64,000 nt of DNA from an uncultured Alistipes sp. (GCA_910583985.1 CAJTYA010000009.1:43262-107261), one strand, 5' to 3'; counted from the first letter of the stretch, positions 35,064 to 49,287 are shown. Numbers and translations: made by a program. Notes: a model not told the origin generated them from the letters alone.

Positions 35064-35381
35064 CGGTCCCGGCAGTCCCGCAAAAAACGACGCGGCAGAA
35101 GGTCGGGCCCGAACCTTCCGCCGGGACGAACCGAGGCGCCCCGACCGATTCTCCGGAAGACGCACCGTCCGGTACCGCCCGACATCCTGCCGATTTGGGA
35201 TTCCCGCGAAAAAAGATCATCTTTGTACGGTTCGGACACCCCTCCCCGCCACCTCGTCCGCGACCGGAACGGCAACCGTTTCCCTGCGGTGCCGAAGCCT
35301 TTTCCGCGCCGGCCGGTCACGACCGGCCGCATCGGGCAGGAGGAAGGGTACGTCCGCCCCAAACGGCTAACTCTCGACGCT
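35064..35381. other. intergenic region holding the kinase promoter
   Basis: About 318 bp. An imperfect hairpin near 35092-35122 follows uvrC without a T-tract. The kinase promoter is at 35194-35225. Nothing else seen. Confidence 0.5.
35194..35225 (+). promoter_or_regulatory. promoter of the PfkB kinase gene
   Basis: TTTG (35194-35197), 20-bp spacer, CATCTTTG (35218-35225), one mismatch to TAnnTTTG. Leader of about 150 nt. Confidence 0.55.
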
Positions 35382-36383
35382 ATGAAAAACGTTATCGGAA
35401 TGGGCAATGCCCTGACGGACATCCTTATCCGACTGGAAACCGACGACCTGCTCGACGCCTTCGACCTCAAACGGGGCGGCATGCACTTGGTCGACACCGA
35501 TCTGCAACACCGCATCGCCGAACGGGCCGCCGCCCTGCCCCGCACCCTCTCGCTCGGAGGCTCGGCCTCGAACACGATCCGCGCCGCCGCCCGGCTCGGT
35601 ACGCCGACGGGCTACATCGGCAAGGTGGGCCGTGACGAAACCGGCGACTTCTTCGAACGGGCGCTGCGGGAACAGGGCATCGACCCGCACATTTTCCGCA
35701 GCGACCGGCCGTCGGGCCGCTGCATTTCGCTCGTGTCGGCCGACGGCGAACGCACGATGTGCACCGCGCTGGGCGCCGCGCTCGAAATGACGCGGGACGA
35801 ACTCGACGCCCGCATCTTCGACGGATACGACTGCCTCTACATCGAAGGCTACTTAGTGCAGGACCACGAGCTCATCGCCCATGCCGTCCGCACGGCCCGG
35901 TCCCTCGGCATGAAGGTGGCACTCGATCTGGCCAGCTTCAACGTGGTCGAGGAAAACCTCGGCTTCCTGCAGGAACTGACCGACGAATGCGTCGATATTC
36001 TTTTCGCCAACGAACAGGAGGCCGAAGCCTTTACCGGCCTGTCGGACCCGCTCGAAGCCCTCGACGAGATCGCCCGCCGCTGCTCTTTGGCCGTAGTCAA
36101 GGTCGGTACACGGGGCGCTTATATCCGCCGCGAAGGCCGGACCGAGCACGTCGGCATTCTGGCCGAAGCGCGCAGGGTCGACACGACCGGAGCCGGCGAC
36201 TTCTATGCCGCCGGATTCCTTTCGGGCCTCTGCAAGGGACTCTCGATGAAACAGTGCGGCACGATAGGCGCCATCGCGGCCGGCAAGGTGATCGAAGTGA
36301 CGGGCACGACATTCCCCGAAACGGTCTGGCAGCAGATCGACCGGATGGTCGCCGAGGTGGAGCGGGGCGAACTGCTGTTCTGA
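35382..36383 (+). CDS. PfkB-family carbohydrate/nucleoside kinase
   Basis: 333 residues of the ribokinase fold. The N-terminal NVIGMGNALTDILI is the substrate-binding strand, GGSASNTIRAAARLG is PfkB signature 1, and DTTGAGDFYAAGFLSGL is signature 2 with the catalytic Asp and anion hole. The protein resembles the adenosine/ribokinase-like kinases of Bacteroidota, but the exact substrate cannot be assigned. The ATG at 35382 matches the family N-terminus; the 53 codons upstream are non-coding and contain the promoter. Confidence 0.9.
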   Translation: MKNVIGMGNALTDILIRLETDDLLDAFDLKRGGMHLVDTDLQHRIAERAAALPRTLSLGGSASNTIRAAARLGTPTGYIGKVGRDETGDFFERALREQGIDPHIFRSDRPSGRCISLVSADGERTMCTALGAALEMTRDELDARIFDGYDCLYIEGYLVQDHELIAHAVRTARSLGMKVALDLASFNVVEENLGFLQELTDECVDILFANEQEAEAFTGLSDPLEALDEIARRCSLAVVKVGTRGAYIRREGRTEHVGILAEARRVDTTGAGDFYAAGFLSGLCKGLSMKQCGTIGAIAAGKVIEVTGTTFPETVWQQIDRMVAEVERGELLF

Positions 36384-36414
36384 TTTCCGCCGTACCATTC
36401 GGTGCAAACCGTAT

Positions 36415-36450
36415 CGCAGGGCTGCGCTCTTCGGAGCATGCAGCCCTGCG
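36415..36450 (+). terminator. hairpin after the PfkB kinase gene
   Basis: Perfect 11-bp outer stem (36415-36425 with 36440-36450), inner GCTC/GAGC stem and a cUUCGg tetraloop. Lies 31 bp past the stop. It lacks a T-tract, so it may stabilise the 3' end rather than terminate by itself. Confidence 0.6.
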
Positions 36451-37821
36451 CCTGTTCCGGTCTCCGGTCATTCGTCCCCCGTCCGGACAAAATACCGGCC
36501 GAGCACTCTCCGTTCCCCCCCCCGCCGGACGGCACGACGTCGCTGCCGCCGAAGAAGTTTCAGGGGAAAAGACGATCTTCCGGCACCCCGCCGACCGAAG
36601 GCACGTTCGCCGGAGAAGCACCCCGATGCGGTCTACCGGATAAACGATACCCGCCCCGCACAAACTCCACCGCACGCTTGCCGCGCACACTCCTCCCGCA
36701 TTCCCGCCGTTTCGCGCCGTACATCCCGAACGAACATCCGGCGCGACATGCCCCCGGCGCACCTCCGCCCCGCCCCCCGCAGGAACGCCGTAAAACCGGA
36801 CAGGGCCCCCGTGACATCCCTCCTTTGCTTTCGATGTACACACTTCGTAAGAAAGAGAAGCGAAATCACCGAAATGCGATCCCGACATCGGGCAGCCGCA
36901 AATTCGTTCACCTCCCGGCCCCGGCATATCGTGTCCCGCACCGGGCTTCTGCCGGCCCCGGCTTCGGGCAACCGATCCTCTCGCAACGGATTCTCAAACC
37001 CCGGTCGGGCGAACCTTATCCGAACCTCCCTCCGAAACATTCCGAACGCCTTTCCTCCGGCAAAAACCACGAAGCGCCTGCTGCGGAGCATCACACGCCC
37101 CGAAACTCCCGACGCCCCGCAGCGCCCCGCCCCGAACAACGCACCTCATACCTTCCCCGGCAAAAGCATCCTGTCGCCGCACAGCGACGAATCCGGATCG
37201 GCGAGGGAGAACGAGATCCGCAAAACGACACGTTTCCCGACGCTCCGACCGCACGTATGCGCCCCCGGCCGACAAGCGAATAAACACGTCCCAGACAATC
37301 GCATGCCCGTTCGCGAAAATCACCGGAGAAAGCCACCCTGTTTCCGACAAAGTCGGCCCGACGCGCTCCCGCCGAAAGATCCGTCCGACAGGTTCGGATG
37401 AGTCGCGCAGGAGACGAACCGCCAACAGGCGATCCTGACCTCGCATCGCCCCCGTCGAAGACTCCGAGCCGAGCCGGCCGGACCGGCCGACAAGAACAAT
37501 CGCATACTTTGCCCGACCGACGCTTCCGACCGTACCAACCGAATCCGACCGCAGTCTTTCGTTTTCACGAGTCCCGTATTCAGGACCCGCCCTTTCAGGA
37601 ATACCCTTAAACGAAAGGATGCCATAAAGTATGAATCGCACCGGAACCAGCGCTTTATCCGTATGGCACCGGAGGTAGAATAGCGGTTATATCGCATGAA
37701 AAGGCAGCGTCAGGAAAAATACGTTCCTAAATCGTTACCGTGATTTTTCCGAACTTTACTTTAATCGTTCGGGGTTCTGTCTTTTGCGTTTTTCCCGGCA
37801 ACGAATAACGCCGATCGACGT
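36451..37821. other. GC-rich non-coding stretch
   Basis: About 1.4 kb of strongly C-rich plus strand (36661-36720 has 30 C and 11 G). Frames are open but without motifs. The last 200 bp become AT-richer towards the integrase relic. Confidence 0.55.
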
Positions 37822-38208
37822 ATGTATTTCAAAAGGTTCGGAGTTATGACAAAAAGCGCTTTCAGCGTCCTGTTCTATCTAAAACGACAGGCCGAGCGGA
37901 ACGGAAAAGTTCCCGTCACGGGGCGTATCGCCGTCGACAGAACGATTTCGCAGTTCTGTGGCCAACGACCGGTTTCCCCGGAGCTATGCCCCCGAAGCCA
38001 ACAAAGCGTCCGATAAAAGTATCGCGGCCCGGCATATCAACGAGACATCGAGACCGACATCGGCAAGCAGCACCAGCGCATTGGCGACCGGGATACGTAT
38101 GTGACCGCCGAAAAGGTTAAAAATGCGTGGATGGGGTTCGGGGACGGTTACCGACTTTTATTGCAGACTTTCGACGAGTATCTCGAAGAATTCGTCCAAA
38201 AACGGGGA
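37822..38208 (+). pseudogene. remains of a Bacteroides-type tyrosine recombinase (integrase) N-terminus
   Basis: From the ATG at 37846 the frame reads MTKSAFSVLFYLKRQAERNG and continues to TISQF, the typical start of integrases of Bacteroidota mobile elements. Near 37955 the similarity shifts to the +1 frame (ANKASDKSIAARHIN) and near 38045 returns to the first frame (IGDRDTYVTAEKVKNAWMGF, then LLLQTFDEYLEEF). Similarity ends about 38208; the catalytic domain with the R-H-R-Y residues is missing. Two frameshifts, an in-frame stop (38014-38016) and truncation make it inactive. No other mobile-element genes remain nearby. Confidence 0.85.
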
Positions 38209-38465
38209 GTTGCATCTTTCATCCCCAAAGCGCGGAAATGCGAACTTTCCCACCGGGGGAACATAGACATACCGTCAAGCCGACGAAACCGACGCCCCGA
38301 AACACGAAATGCAAAGAGGGAGCTGCCGGAGCCCCCCGACGCGCATACGACCGCAGCGCAGAACGATTCGTTCGCCCGCAACGAGGCCGAAACCGAAAAG
38401 ATCGTTATTTTTACACCCTGGACGGAACGTTCCGTCGGCTCATACGATTCCAATTTTCCCCGGAC

Positions 38466-38918
38466 ATGGAAGGACTGCTCGACCTCGGTTATATCGGATT
38501 GTTCATCGGCTCGTTCGTCGCAGCCACGGTGGTCCCGTTCAGCTCCGACGTGCTGCTGATCGGCATGTTGGCGGCGGGCGGCGACATCGCATGGTCCGTA
38601 TCGGTCGCCACGCTGGGCAACTGGGCGGGCGGCCTGACCTCCTACTGGCTGGGGTGGATAGGCAAATGGGAGTGGATCGAGAAATACATGCGCGTGAAAC
38701 ACGAAACCCTCGTTCGGCACAAGGACAAAGTGGATCGTTTCGGCGCCCTGCTCGCCCTGCTGACATGGTTGCCCTTTATCGGCGACGTGTTCGCCATCGC
38801 ACTGGGTTTCTACAGGGTCGATTTCAAAAAATCCGCCGTTCTGATGCTCGTCGGCAAGGGCGCCCGGTTCGTCGCTTGGGCGCTGCTTTTCGTCTGGGGG
38901 AAACAATACATCCAGTAA
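38466..38918 (+). CDS. YqaA/DedA-like small membrane protein
   Basis: 150 residues, inner membrane. MEGLLDLGYIGLFIGSFVAA and VVPFSSDVLLIGMLAAGG match the YqaA branch of the SNARE-associated/DedA family; GNWAGGLTSYWLGWIGKW and the C-terminal helix AVLMLVGKGARFVAWALLF follow. DedA proteins are linked to lipid recycling and membrane homeostasis; the role of YqaA is unknown. The frame is open another 113 codons upstream but that part lacks homology and overlaps the integrase relic in another frame. Confidence 0.85.
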   Translation: MEGLLDLGYIGLFIGSFVAATVVPFSSDVLLIGMLAAGGDIAWSVSVATLGNWAGGLTSYWLGWIGKWEWIEKYMRVKHETLVRHKDKVDRFGALLALLTWLPFIGDVFAIALGFYRVDFKKSAVLMLVGKGARFVAWALLFVWGKQYIQ

Positions 38919-39720
38919 CACCTTTCGAATTCCTTTCTGTGCGAAAGGCCGGCGACCGAATGCAGGCATTCGAAGGCCGTCCATCCCTTTCCGCAGAAAG
39001 GCCGCGAAACGAAAAACCGCGACGAAAGTCCGGTTCGAGCCCCCCGGAGCAACCCGGTCGCTCCTCCGATTTTTCCGAAGATCGCATACGGTTTTCGGCC
39101 CTTCCCGTTTGTTGCATTCCATTTCCCGACCGAACCGTTTCGAGCCTATTCCACACCGAAAGCTCGATGAGGTACGCCCTCAGACATGTCCAAACCGCCA
39201 TCCTCCCCGAAAAGGCAGCCCGGACGTTCCGGGAACCGTTGAAAAACAGCGGGAAAACGATGACCGAATACGACAGCCCGGCACTATCCTCCGAACGACG
39301 AGAACATCGGTTCCCGTTTTACCTTCATCCCCTTTCCGGTTTCTCCGAACACCGTTCGGCAACTCTCTCCGGCAAGATTGCGAGCCGGGCAACATACGAC
39401 AAAGAACTCCGGAGGAAATTCTGCTATCGGACCGACGGCTCCGCCGCCATCGTCCTCTTTCCCCACAACCTCCTTTCCCCGGATCGTCCGTTTGCATTTT
39501 GCCGGTCGTCCCGGACATTCTCCCGACCGCCTCGGCCTGCGAAACAGGAGCGATATGTTTCCTGAGAATAATATATGTTATTAAACTATAATAATATATA
39601 TTTGCAAAATATATTATTTCGCACTACCGAATAAGAGCTGAAAATCAAGCACTCGCCTCTCATTCTCTATTCGCTCTCCTCGTTTTTCCGAAACAAAGAG
39701 CGGACCGCGGGGACAAGATA
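38919..39720. other. non-coding stretch between yqaA-like gene and rpoC
   Basis: About 800 bp. A 7-bp hairpin (CCTTTCG/CGAAAGG) just after the stop may end the upstream transcript. The rest is GC-rich without genes except an AT-rich palindromic patch at 39567-39618, listed separately. Confidence 0.5.
39567..39618. repeat. AT-rich palindrome with three copies of AATAATATAT
   Basis: AATAATATAT occurs at 39567-39576 and 39590-39599 and inverted at 39609-39618; the last two flank TTTGCAAA, itself palindromic, giving a near-perfect 29-bp palindrome. TATATTTG (39597-39604) also matches a plus-strand -7 box but lacks a -33 partner. It lies in a GC-rich convergent intergenic region. Confidence 0.6.
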
Positions 39721-39760
39721 CAAAACAACGAAGGCACGGAAAAGTCCGTGCCTTCGGTTG
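39721..39760 (-). terminator. terminator after rpoC
   Basis: Perfect 11-bp stem GAAGGCACGGA (39730-39740) with its complement (39745-39755), extended by CAAC/GTTG, then TTGTTTTG on the minus strand. It ends the tRNA-Thr to rpoC transcript. Confidence 0.85.
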
Positions 39761-39783
39761 TTTATGAATATTCCGCAAGAGGT

Positions 39784-44043
<4,260 letters not shown>

Positions 44044-44160
44044 ATGTTTAAACTTTTATTCATTCATCAACTCCGTAAACCGCCGGGACCGGCGCCCGCG
44101 GATTCCGTTCCCGGTCCGCGCCTCCGTCCGCTGCGGGACGCCCCGACGGCGGCAACGCCC

Positions 44161-47100
44161 TTAGTTCAGCTTGACGCTGATGGCCAGACCGCGCAGCTCG
44201 TGCAACAGCACGTTCAGCGATTCCGGAATGCCGGCGGGCGGCATGTTGTCGCCCTTGACGATTGCCTCGTAGGCCTTGGCGCGTCCCATCACGTCGTCGG
44301 ACGTGATGGTAAGGATTTCCTGAAGGATGTTGGCCGCACCGAACGCTTCGAGCGCCCAAACCTCCATTTCCCCGAAACGCTGGCCACCGAACTGAGCCTT
44401 ACCGCCCAACGGCTGCTGGGTAATGAGCGAGTACGGACCGATCGAACGGGCATGCATCTTGTCGTCGACCATGTGGCCGAGCTTGAGCATGTAGATCACG
44501 CCCACCGTAGCCGGCTGGTCGAACATCTCGCCCGTGCCGCCGTCGTGCAGGTACGTCCGTCCGCTGCGCGGCACGCCGGCCTTGGCCGTGTACTCGTTGA
44601 TCTCGTCGAGCGACGCGCCGTCGAAGATCGGCGTGGCGAACTTCAGACCGAGCTCGCGACCGGCCCATCCGAGCACCGTCTCGTAGATCTGTCCGAGGTT
44701 CATACGCGAAGGCACGCCCAGCGGGTTGAGCACGATGTCGACGATCGAACCGTCTTCGAGGAACGGCATGTCCTCGTCGCGCACGACCTTGGCCACGATA
44801 CCCTTGTTTCCGTGACGACCGGCCATCTTGTCGCCCACCCTCAGCTTGCGCTTCTTGGCAATGTAGACCTTGGCCAGTTGGATAATGCCCGTGGGCAGCT
44901 CGTCGCCGTTGGTGAGGTTGTACTTTTCGCGTTTGAGCTTCGCGTCCAACTCCTTGTATTTGATCGTATAGTTGTTGATCGTCTGTTCGACCAGATTGTC
45001 CCGATGCGGATCGCCCGTCCATTTGTCGGCTCCGAGGTTGAGATAATCCAGTTCGCCGAGCATCTTCTGCGTGAAACGGGTCCCCTTGGTCACCACTTCC
45101 ACGCCGAAATAGTCGTGAATGCCGGCCGTCGTCCGGTCCTTGAGCAACACCCACAGCTTGTCGACGAGCTTCTGACGCAGCGCATCGGCCTGTTCGGCGA
45201 AAACGGCGTCCATCTTGTCGAGCTGCGCCTTTTCGGCGGCCTTGCTCTTCTTGCCGTCCTTGTTGGCGCGGCTGAACAGCTTCTTGTCGATCACCACGCC
45301 GTGCAGCGAAGGCTGGGCCTTGAGCGAAGCGTCCTTCACGTCGCCCGCCTTGTCGCCGAAGATGGCCCGCAGCAGTTTTTCTTCGGGCGAAGGATCGCTC
45401 TCCCCTTTCGGCGTGATCTTGCCGATGAGGATATCGCCGGGATGCACGTTGGCCCCGATGCGGATGATACCGTTCTCGTCGAGGTCTTTGGTGGCGTCCT
45501 CGCTGACATTCGGAATGTCGGAGGTGAGTTCCTCGACGCCGCGCTTGGTGTCGCGCACCTCCATGATGTATTCGTCCACATGCACCGACGTGAAAATGTC
45601 GTCGCGCATCATGCGTTCCGAAATCACGATGGCATCCTCGAAGTTATACCCTTTCCACGGCATGAAGGCCACTTTCAGGTTGCGTCCCAACGCCAGTTCT
45701 CCGTTCTGCGTCGAATAGCCTTCGGTCAGAATTTGTCCTTCGACGACCTTGTCGCCCTTGCGGACGATCGGTTTGAGCGTCATGGAAGTGCTCTGGTTCG
45801 TCTTTCGGTAGCGAGGCAGCATGTACGTGGTCACTTCGGGTTCGAAGCTGACGATCTTTTCCTCTTCGGTGCGTTCGTACAGCACCTGTATCTGCGTAGC
45901 GTCCGAGAAGACGACCTCGCCGTTCTTTTCGGCCACGATCTGAATCCGGCTGTCGGCGATCATGTCCTTTTCGAGGCCGGTTCCGACGATGGGCGCTTCG
46001 GGCATCACCAGCGGAACGGCCTGCCGCATCATGTTCGATCCCATCAGGGCACGGTTGGCGTCGTCGTGTTCGAGGAACGGGATGAGGCTGGCCGCGATCG
46101 ACGAAATCTGGTTCGGCGCCACGTCCATCAGATCGACCTCCTTGGCCGTCACCACGGGGAAGTCGCCGTCGAACCGAGCCTTGATCTTGTCGGCCACGAG
46201 GAACTCGCCCTTGTCGTTGAGCGGAGCGTTGGCCTGCGCAATGGTGAGTCCTTCCTCCTCCTCGGCGCTGAAATAGCGGATTCCCTCGTCATTCAGTTCC
46301 ACGACCCCGTCCGTCACTTTGCGGTAGGGCGTTTCGATGAAGCCCATGTCGCTGATCTTGGCGTACACGCACAGCGACGAAATCAGCCCGATGTTCGGAC
46401 CTTCCGGCGTCTCGATGGGACACAGGCGGCCGTAGTGCGTATAGTGCACGTCTCGCACCTCGAAGCCGGCTCTCTCGCGCGAAAGACCGCCGGGACCGAG
46501 GGCCGAGAGACGACGCTTGTGCGTCATTTCGGCCAGCGGGTTCGTCTGGTCCATGAACTGCGAGAGCTGGTTGGTCCCGAAGAACGAGTTGATGACGGAC
46601 GAAAGCGTCTTGGCGTTGATGAGGTCCACCGGCGTGAACACTTCGTTGTCACGCACGTTCATCCGCTCGCGAATGGTCCGCGCCATGCGGACAAATCCCA
46701 CGCTGAACTGGTTGGCCAACTGCTCTCCCACCGTGCGCACGCGACGGTTCGACAGGTGGTCGATGTCGTCCACATCCGTCTTGGAGTTGATCAGCGAGAT
46801 CAGGTAGCGGATGATGGCGATCATGTCTTCCTTGGTGAGGATTCTCACCTCCGGCGAGATGTCCAGATCGAGCTTTTTGTTGATCCGGAAACGGCCCACG
46901 TCGCCCAGATCGTAACGTTTGTCCGAGAAGAACAGCTTCTCGATCACGTCCCGCGCCGTCGCCTCGTCGGGCGGTTCCGAGTTGCGGAGCTGTCGGTAGA
47001 TGTACACGACGGCCTCCTTCTCGGAGTTGCACGGGTCTTTCTGCAACGTGTTGTATACTATAGAGAAATCGGTTCCGTTGGGCACCTCTTTATGGATGAG

Positions 47101-47979
47101 GATGCTCTTGGCGCCCGATTCGATGATGTCGTCGATGTGCCGCTCTTCGAGAACGGTCTCGCGGTCGATGATGATTTCGTTCCGTTCGATGGAGACCACC
47201 TCGCCGGTGTCCTCGTCCACGAAATCCTCGACCCATGTCTTGAGCACGCGGGCAGCCAGTTTCTGTCCCACGGCTTTCTTGAGGTTGGTCTTGGTGACCT
47301 TGACGTCTTCGGCAAGGTCGAATATCTCTAAGATCTGCCGGTCGCTCTCGAAGCCGATGGCCCGCAAAAGCGTCGTGACAGGCAATTTTTTCTTACGGTC
47401 GATGTAGGCGTACATCACGTTGTTGATGTCCGTCGCGAACTCGATCCACGATCCCTTGAAGGGAATGATACGGGCCGAATAGAGCTTCGTGCCGTTTGTA
47501 TGGATGCTCTGTCCGAAAAAAACGCCCGGAGAACGGTGCAACTGCGACACGATCACGCGTTCGGCTCCGTTGATGATGAACGTACCGCGCGGCGTCATGT
47601 AGGGGATCGTACCGAAATACACGTCCTGAATGACGGTATCGAAATCTTCGTGTTCGGGGTCCGTACAATAGAGTTTGAGCTTCGCTTTCAACGGTACGCT
47701 GTACGTCAGTCCGCGTTCCAGACACTCGTCCATGCTGTAACGCGGCGGGTCCACGTAATAGTCGATGAACTCCAACACGAAGTTGTTGCGCGTATCGGTA
47801 ATCGGGAAGTTCTCCATGAACACCTTGTACAGCCCTTCGTTCTTGCGGTTCTCGGCTGTGGTATCTAATTGGAAAAAGTCTTGAAATGATTTGAGCTGCA
47901 CCTCCAGAAAATCGGGATAATGCATCCTGTTTTTTACCGAAGAGAAGCTAATACGTTGATTATCTGTTTTTAAAGACAT
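44161..47979 (-). CDS. rpoB: DNA-directed RNA polymerase subunit beta
   Basis: 1272 residues from the ATG at 47979 (MSLKTDNQRISFSSVKNRMH); a TTG three codons upstream is less likely. The rifampicin region reads FFGTNQLSQFMDQTNPLAEM followed by THKRRLSALGPGG, so the residues commonly mutated in resistant strains (Asp, His, Ser of this cluster) are wild-type. Preceded by a hairpin in the 265-bp rplL-rpoB gap. Confidence 0.98.
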   Translation of the reverse strand: MSLKTDNQRISFSSVKNRMHYPDFLEVQLKSFQDFFQLDTTAENRKNEGLYKVFMENFPITDTRNNFVLEFIDYYVDPPRYSMDECLERGLTYSVPLKAKLKLYCTDPEHEDFDTVIQDVYFGTIPYMTPRGTFIINGAERVIVSQLHRSPGVFFGQSIHTNGTKLYSARIIPFKGSWIEFATDINNVMYAYIDRKKKLPVTTLLRAIGFESDRQILEIFDLAEDVKVTKTNLKKAVGQKLAARVLKTWVEDFVDEDTGEVVSIERNEIIIDRETVLEERHIDDIIESGAKSILIHKEVPNGTDFSIVYNTLQKDPCNSEKEAVVYIYRQLRNSEPPDEATARDVIEKLFFSDKRYDLGDVGRFRINKKLDLDISPEVRILTKEDMIAIIRYLISLINSKTDVDDIDHLSNRRVRTVGEQLANQFSVGFVRMARTIRERMNVRDNEVFTPVDLINAKTLSSVINSFFGTNQLSQFMDQTNPLAEMTHKRRLSALGPGGLSRERAGFEVRDVHYTHYGRLCPIETPEGPNIGLISSLCVYAKISDMGFIETPYRKVTDGVVELNDEGIRYFSAEEEEGLTIAQANAPLNDKGEFLVADKIKARFDGDFPVVTAKEVDLMDVAPNQISSIAASLIPFLEHDDANRALMGSNMMRQAVPLVMPEAPIVGTGLEKDMIADSRIQIVAEKNGEVVFSDATQIQVLYERTEEEKIVSFEPEVTTYMLPRYRKTNQSTSMTLKPIVRKGDKVVEGQILTEGYSTQNGELALGRNLKVAFMPWKGYNFEDAIVISERMMRDDIFTSVHVDEYIMEVRDTKRGVEELTSDIPNVSEDATKDLDENGIIRIGANVHPGDILIGKITPKGESDPSPEEKLLRAIFGDKAGDVKDASLKAQPSLHGVVIDKKLFSRANKDGKKSKAAEKAQLDKMDAVFAEQADALRQKLVDKLWVLLKDRTTAGIHDYFGVEVVTKGTRFTQKMLGELDYLNLGADKWTGDPHRDNLVEQTINNYTIKYKELDAKLKREKYNLTNGDELPTGIIQLAKVYIAKKRKLRVGDKMAGRHGNKGIVAKVVRDEDMPFLEDGSIVDIVLNPLGVPSRMNLGQIYETVLGWAGRELGLKFATPIFDGASLDEINEYTAKAGVPRSGRTYLHDGGTGEMFDQPATVGVIYMLKLGHMVDDKMHARSIGPYSLITQQPLGGKAQFGGQRFGEMEVWALEAFGAANILQEILTITSDDVMGRAKAYEAIVKGDNMPPAGIPESLNVLLHELRGLAISVKLN

Positions 47980-48186
47980 TGTATCCAATAATTTATGTTG
48001 AAGATGAGAAACTGGTTCGAATGCCCAACCGCATTCATTTTCAATCGCAGTATCCGGTCTTTCGCAGGATGTCCCATCGGTCCGAAAAACCGTTGCGCCA
48101 AGGAGTCTCTTCCACCGTCGCGATACTACCCAACACGGATTCTTCCGCAGAACCCTCGCGGATTCCTCCTATGTTAAACGAGAAAA

Positions 48187-48218
48187 GGTATAGAGTCTAA
48201 TAATATAGACTCTACACC
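48187..48218 (-). promoter_or_regulatory. attenuator-like hairpin between rplL and rpoB
   Basis: 13-nt arms 48187-48199 and 48206-48218 with a 6-nt loop; the single mismatch becomes a G-U pair only in the minus-strand RNA. A short TTTTC follows. Partial termination or RNA processing between L12 and beta genes is known in E. coli; here it would let ribosomal protein mRNA exceed polymerase mRNA. Confidence 0.6.
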
Positions 48219-48244
48219 TGATATGTTCTGAAAACTAAGCAGTT

Positions 48245-48622
48245 CTACTTAACTTCAACTTCAGCGCCAGCTTCTTCGAGCTGAGATTTGATCTGTTCAG
48301 CTTCTTCTTTGGAAACACCTTCCTTGATCGCTTTGGGAGCTCCGTCTACGAGATCCTTAGCTTCCTTGAGGCCCAGACCGGTGATGTCTTTAACGGCTTT
48401 CACTACCTGCAGTTTAGCCTGACCTGCATTGGCGAGAATCACATCGAAAGACGTTTTCTCAGCAGCGGCGGCACCGCCTTCGGCAGCAGGAGCAGCGGCA
48501 ACAGCAACAGCAGCAGCAGCGGGCTCAATTCCGTATTCTTCTTTCAGAACATTGGCAAGTTCGTTTACTTCTTTAACTGTCAAGTTTACCAACTCCTCAG
48601 CTAATTTTTTGATATCGGCCAT
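48245..48622 (-). CDS. rplL: 50S ribosomal protein L7/L12 (bL12)
   Basis: 125 residues. N-terminal dimerisation domain, Ala/Gly hinge (about 35-55) and C-terminal factor-binding domain with AGQAKLQVVKAVKDITGLGL and KEAKDLVDGAPKAIKEG. Recruits EF-G and EF-Tu as multiple copies on L10. The 132-bp gap before it is GC-rich and may fold. Confidence 0.98.
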   Translation of the reverse strand: MADIKKLAEELVNLTVKEVNELANVLKEEYGIEPAAAAVAVAAAPAAEGGAAAAEKTSFDVILANAGQAKLQVVKAVKDITGLGLKEAKDLVDGAPKAIKEGVSKEEAEQIKSQLEEAGAEVEVK

Positions 48623-48754
48623 CGTATAAAATTTTAAAAATGTTTAACCTTAAAAAAGTGAATGAAATGAAATTTTTTCGAGCGTTTCCGCAATCCTCTC
48701 TCCCGCGCTCAGGCCGCCCGCCGAGGGCGCTCCCTGCGGGAACGGGTCCGGAAA

Positions 48755-49276
48755 CTAACCTCTTTCTTCGAGCGCTTTGACAAGCCCTGCGACTTTGTGT
48801 CCGGCAGAACCCTGCAGTGCGGAAATAACGTTCTTCGCAGGCGACTGCAACAGTCCGACGATCTCTCCGATCAGCTCTTCGCGAGACTTGATATTCACCA
48901 GATCCTCCAGCGAGGCTTCGCCCAGATAAACGCAGTCTTCCACGACAGCCGCCTTCAGCACGGGCTTGGGGTTGGCTTTCCGGAATTCCTTGATCAGCTT
49001 GGCGGGACCTTTGCCGACGTTGGCGAACATGATGGCCGTTTCCCCTTTCAGGGCGGGCATCAGCTCCTCTTTGGCTTTTTCTACCTGTTCGAGCGCCTTG
49101 ATGAAAAGCGTATTCTTGACGACGATCAGTTTGACCTCTTGTTCGAAGCAGAGTTTTCTCAGCGCAGCGGTCTGCTCGGCATTCAGCTCCGAAGTGTCGG
49201 TGATGTAGAAGTGAGAATATTCGGTGAGTTTCTCGGCCAGACTGTTGATAATGACTTTTTTCTCTTCCCTGTTCAT
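48755..49276 (-). CDS. rplJ: 50S ribosomal protein L10 (uL10)
   Basis: 173 residues, stalk base. MNREEKKVIINSLAEKLTEY and ELNAEQTAALRKLCFEQEVK followed by the C-terminal helix binding L12 dimers. In E. coli the L10-L12 complex represses this operon; a comparable site would be in the leader here, only 11 bp after rplA. Confidence 0.97.
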   Translation of the reverse strand: MNREEKKVIINSLAEKLTEYSHFYITDTSELNAEQTAALRKLCFEQEVKLIVVKNTLFIKALEQVEKAKEELMPALKGETAIMFANVGKGPAKLIKEFRKANPKPVLKAAVVEDCVYLGEASLEDLVNIKSREELIGEIVGLLQSPAKNVISALQGSAGHKVAGLVKALEERG

Positions 49277-49287
49277 CTGTTTCGAAA

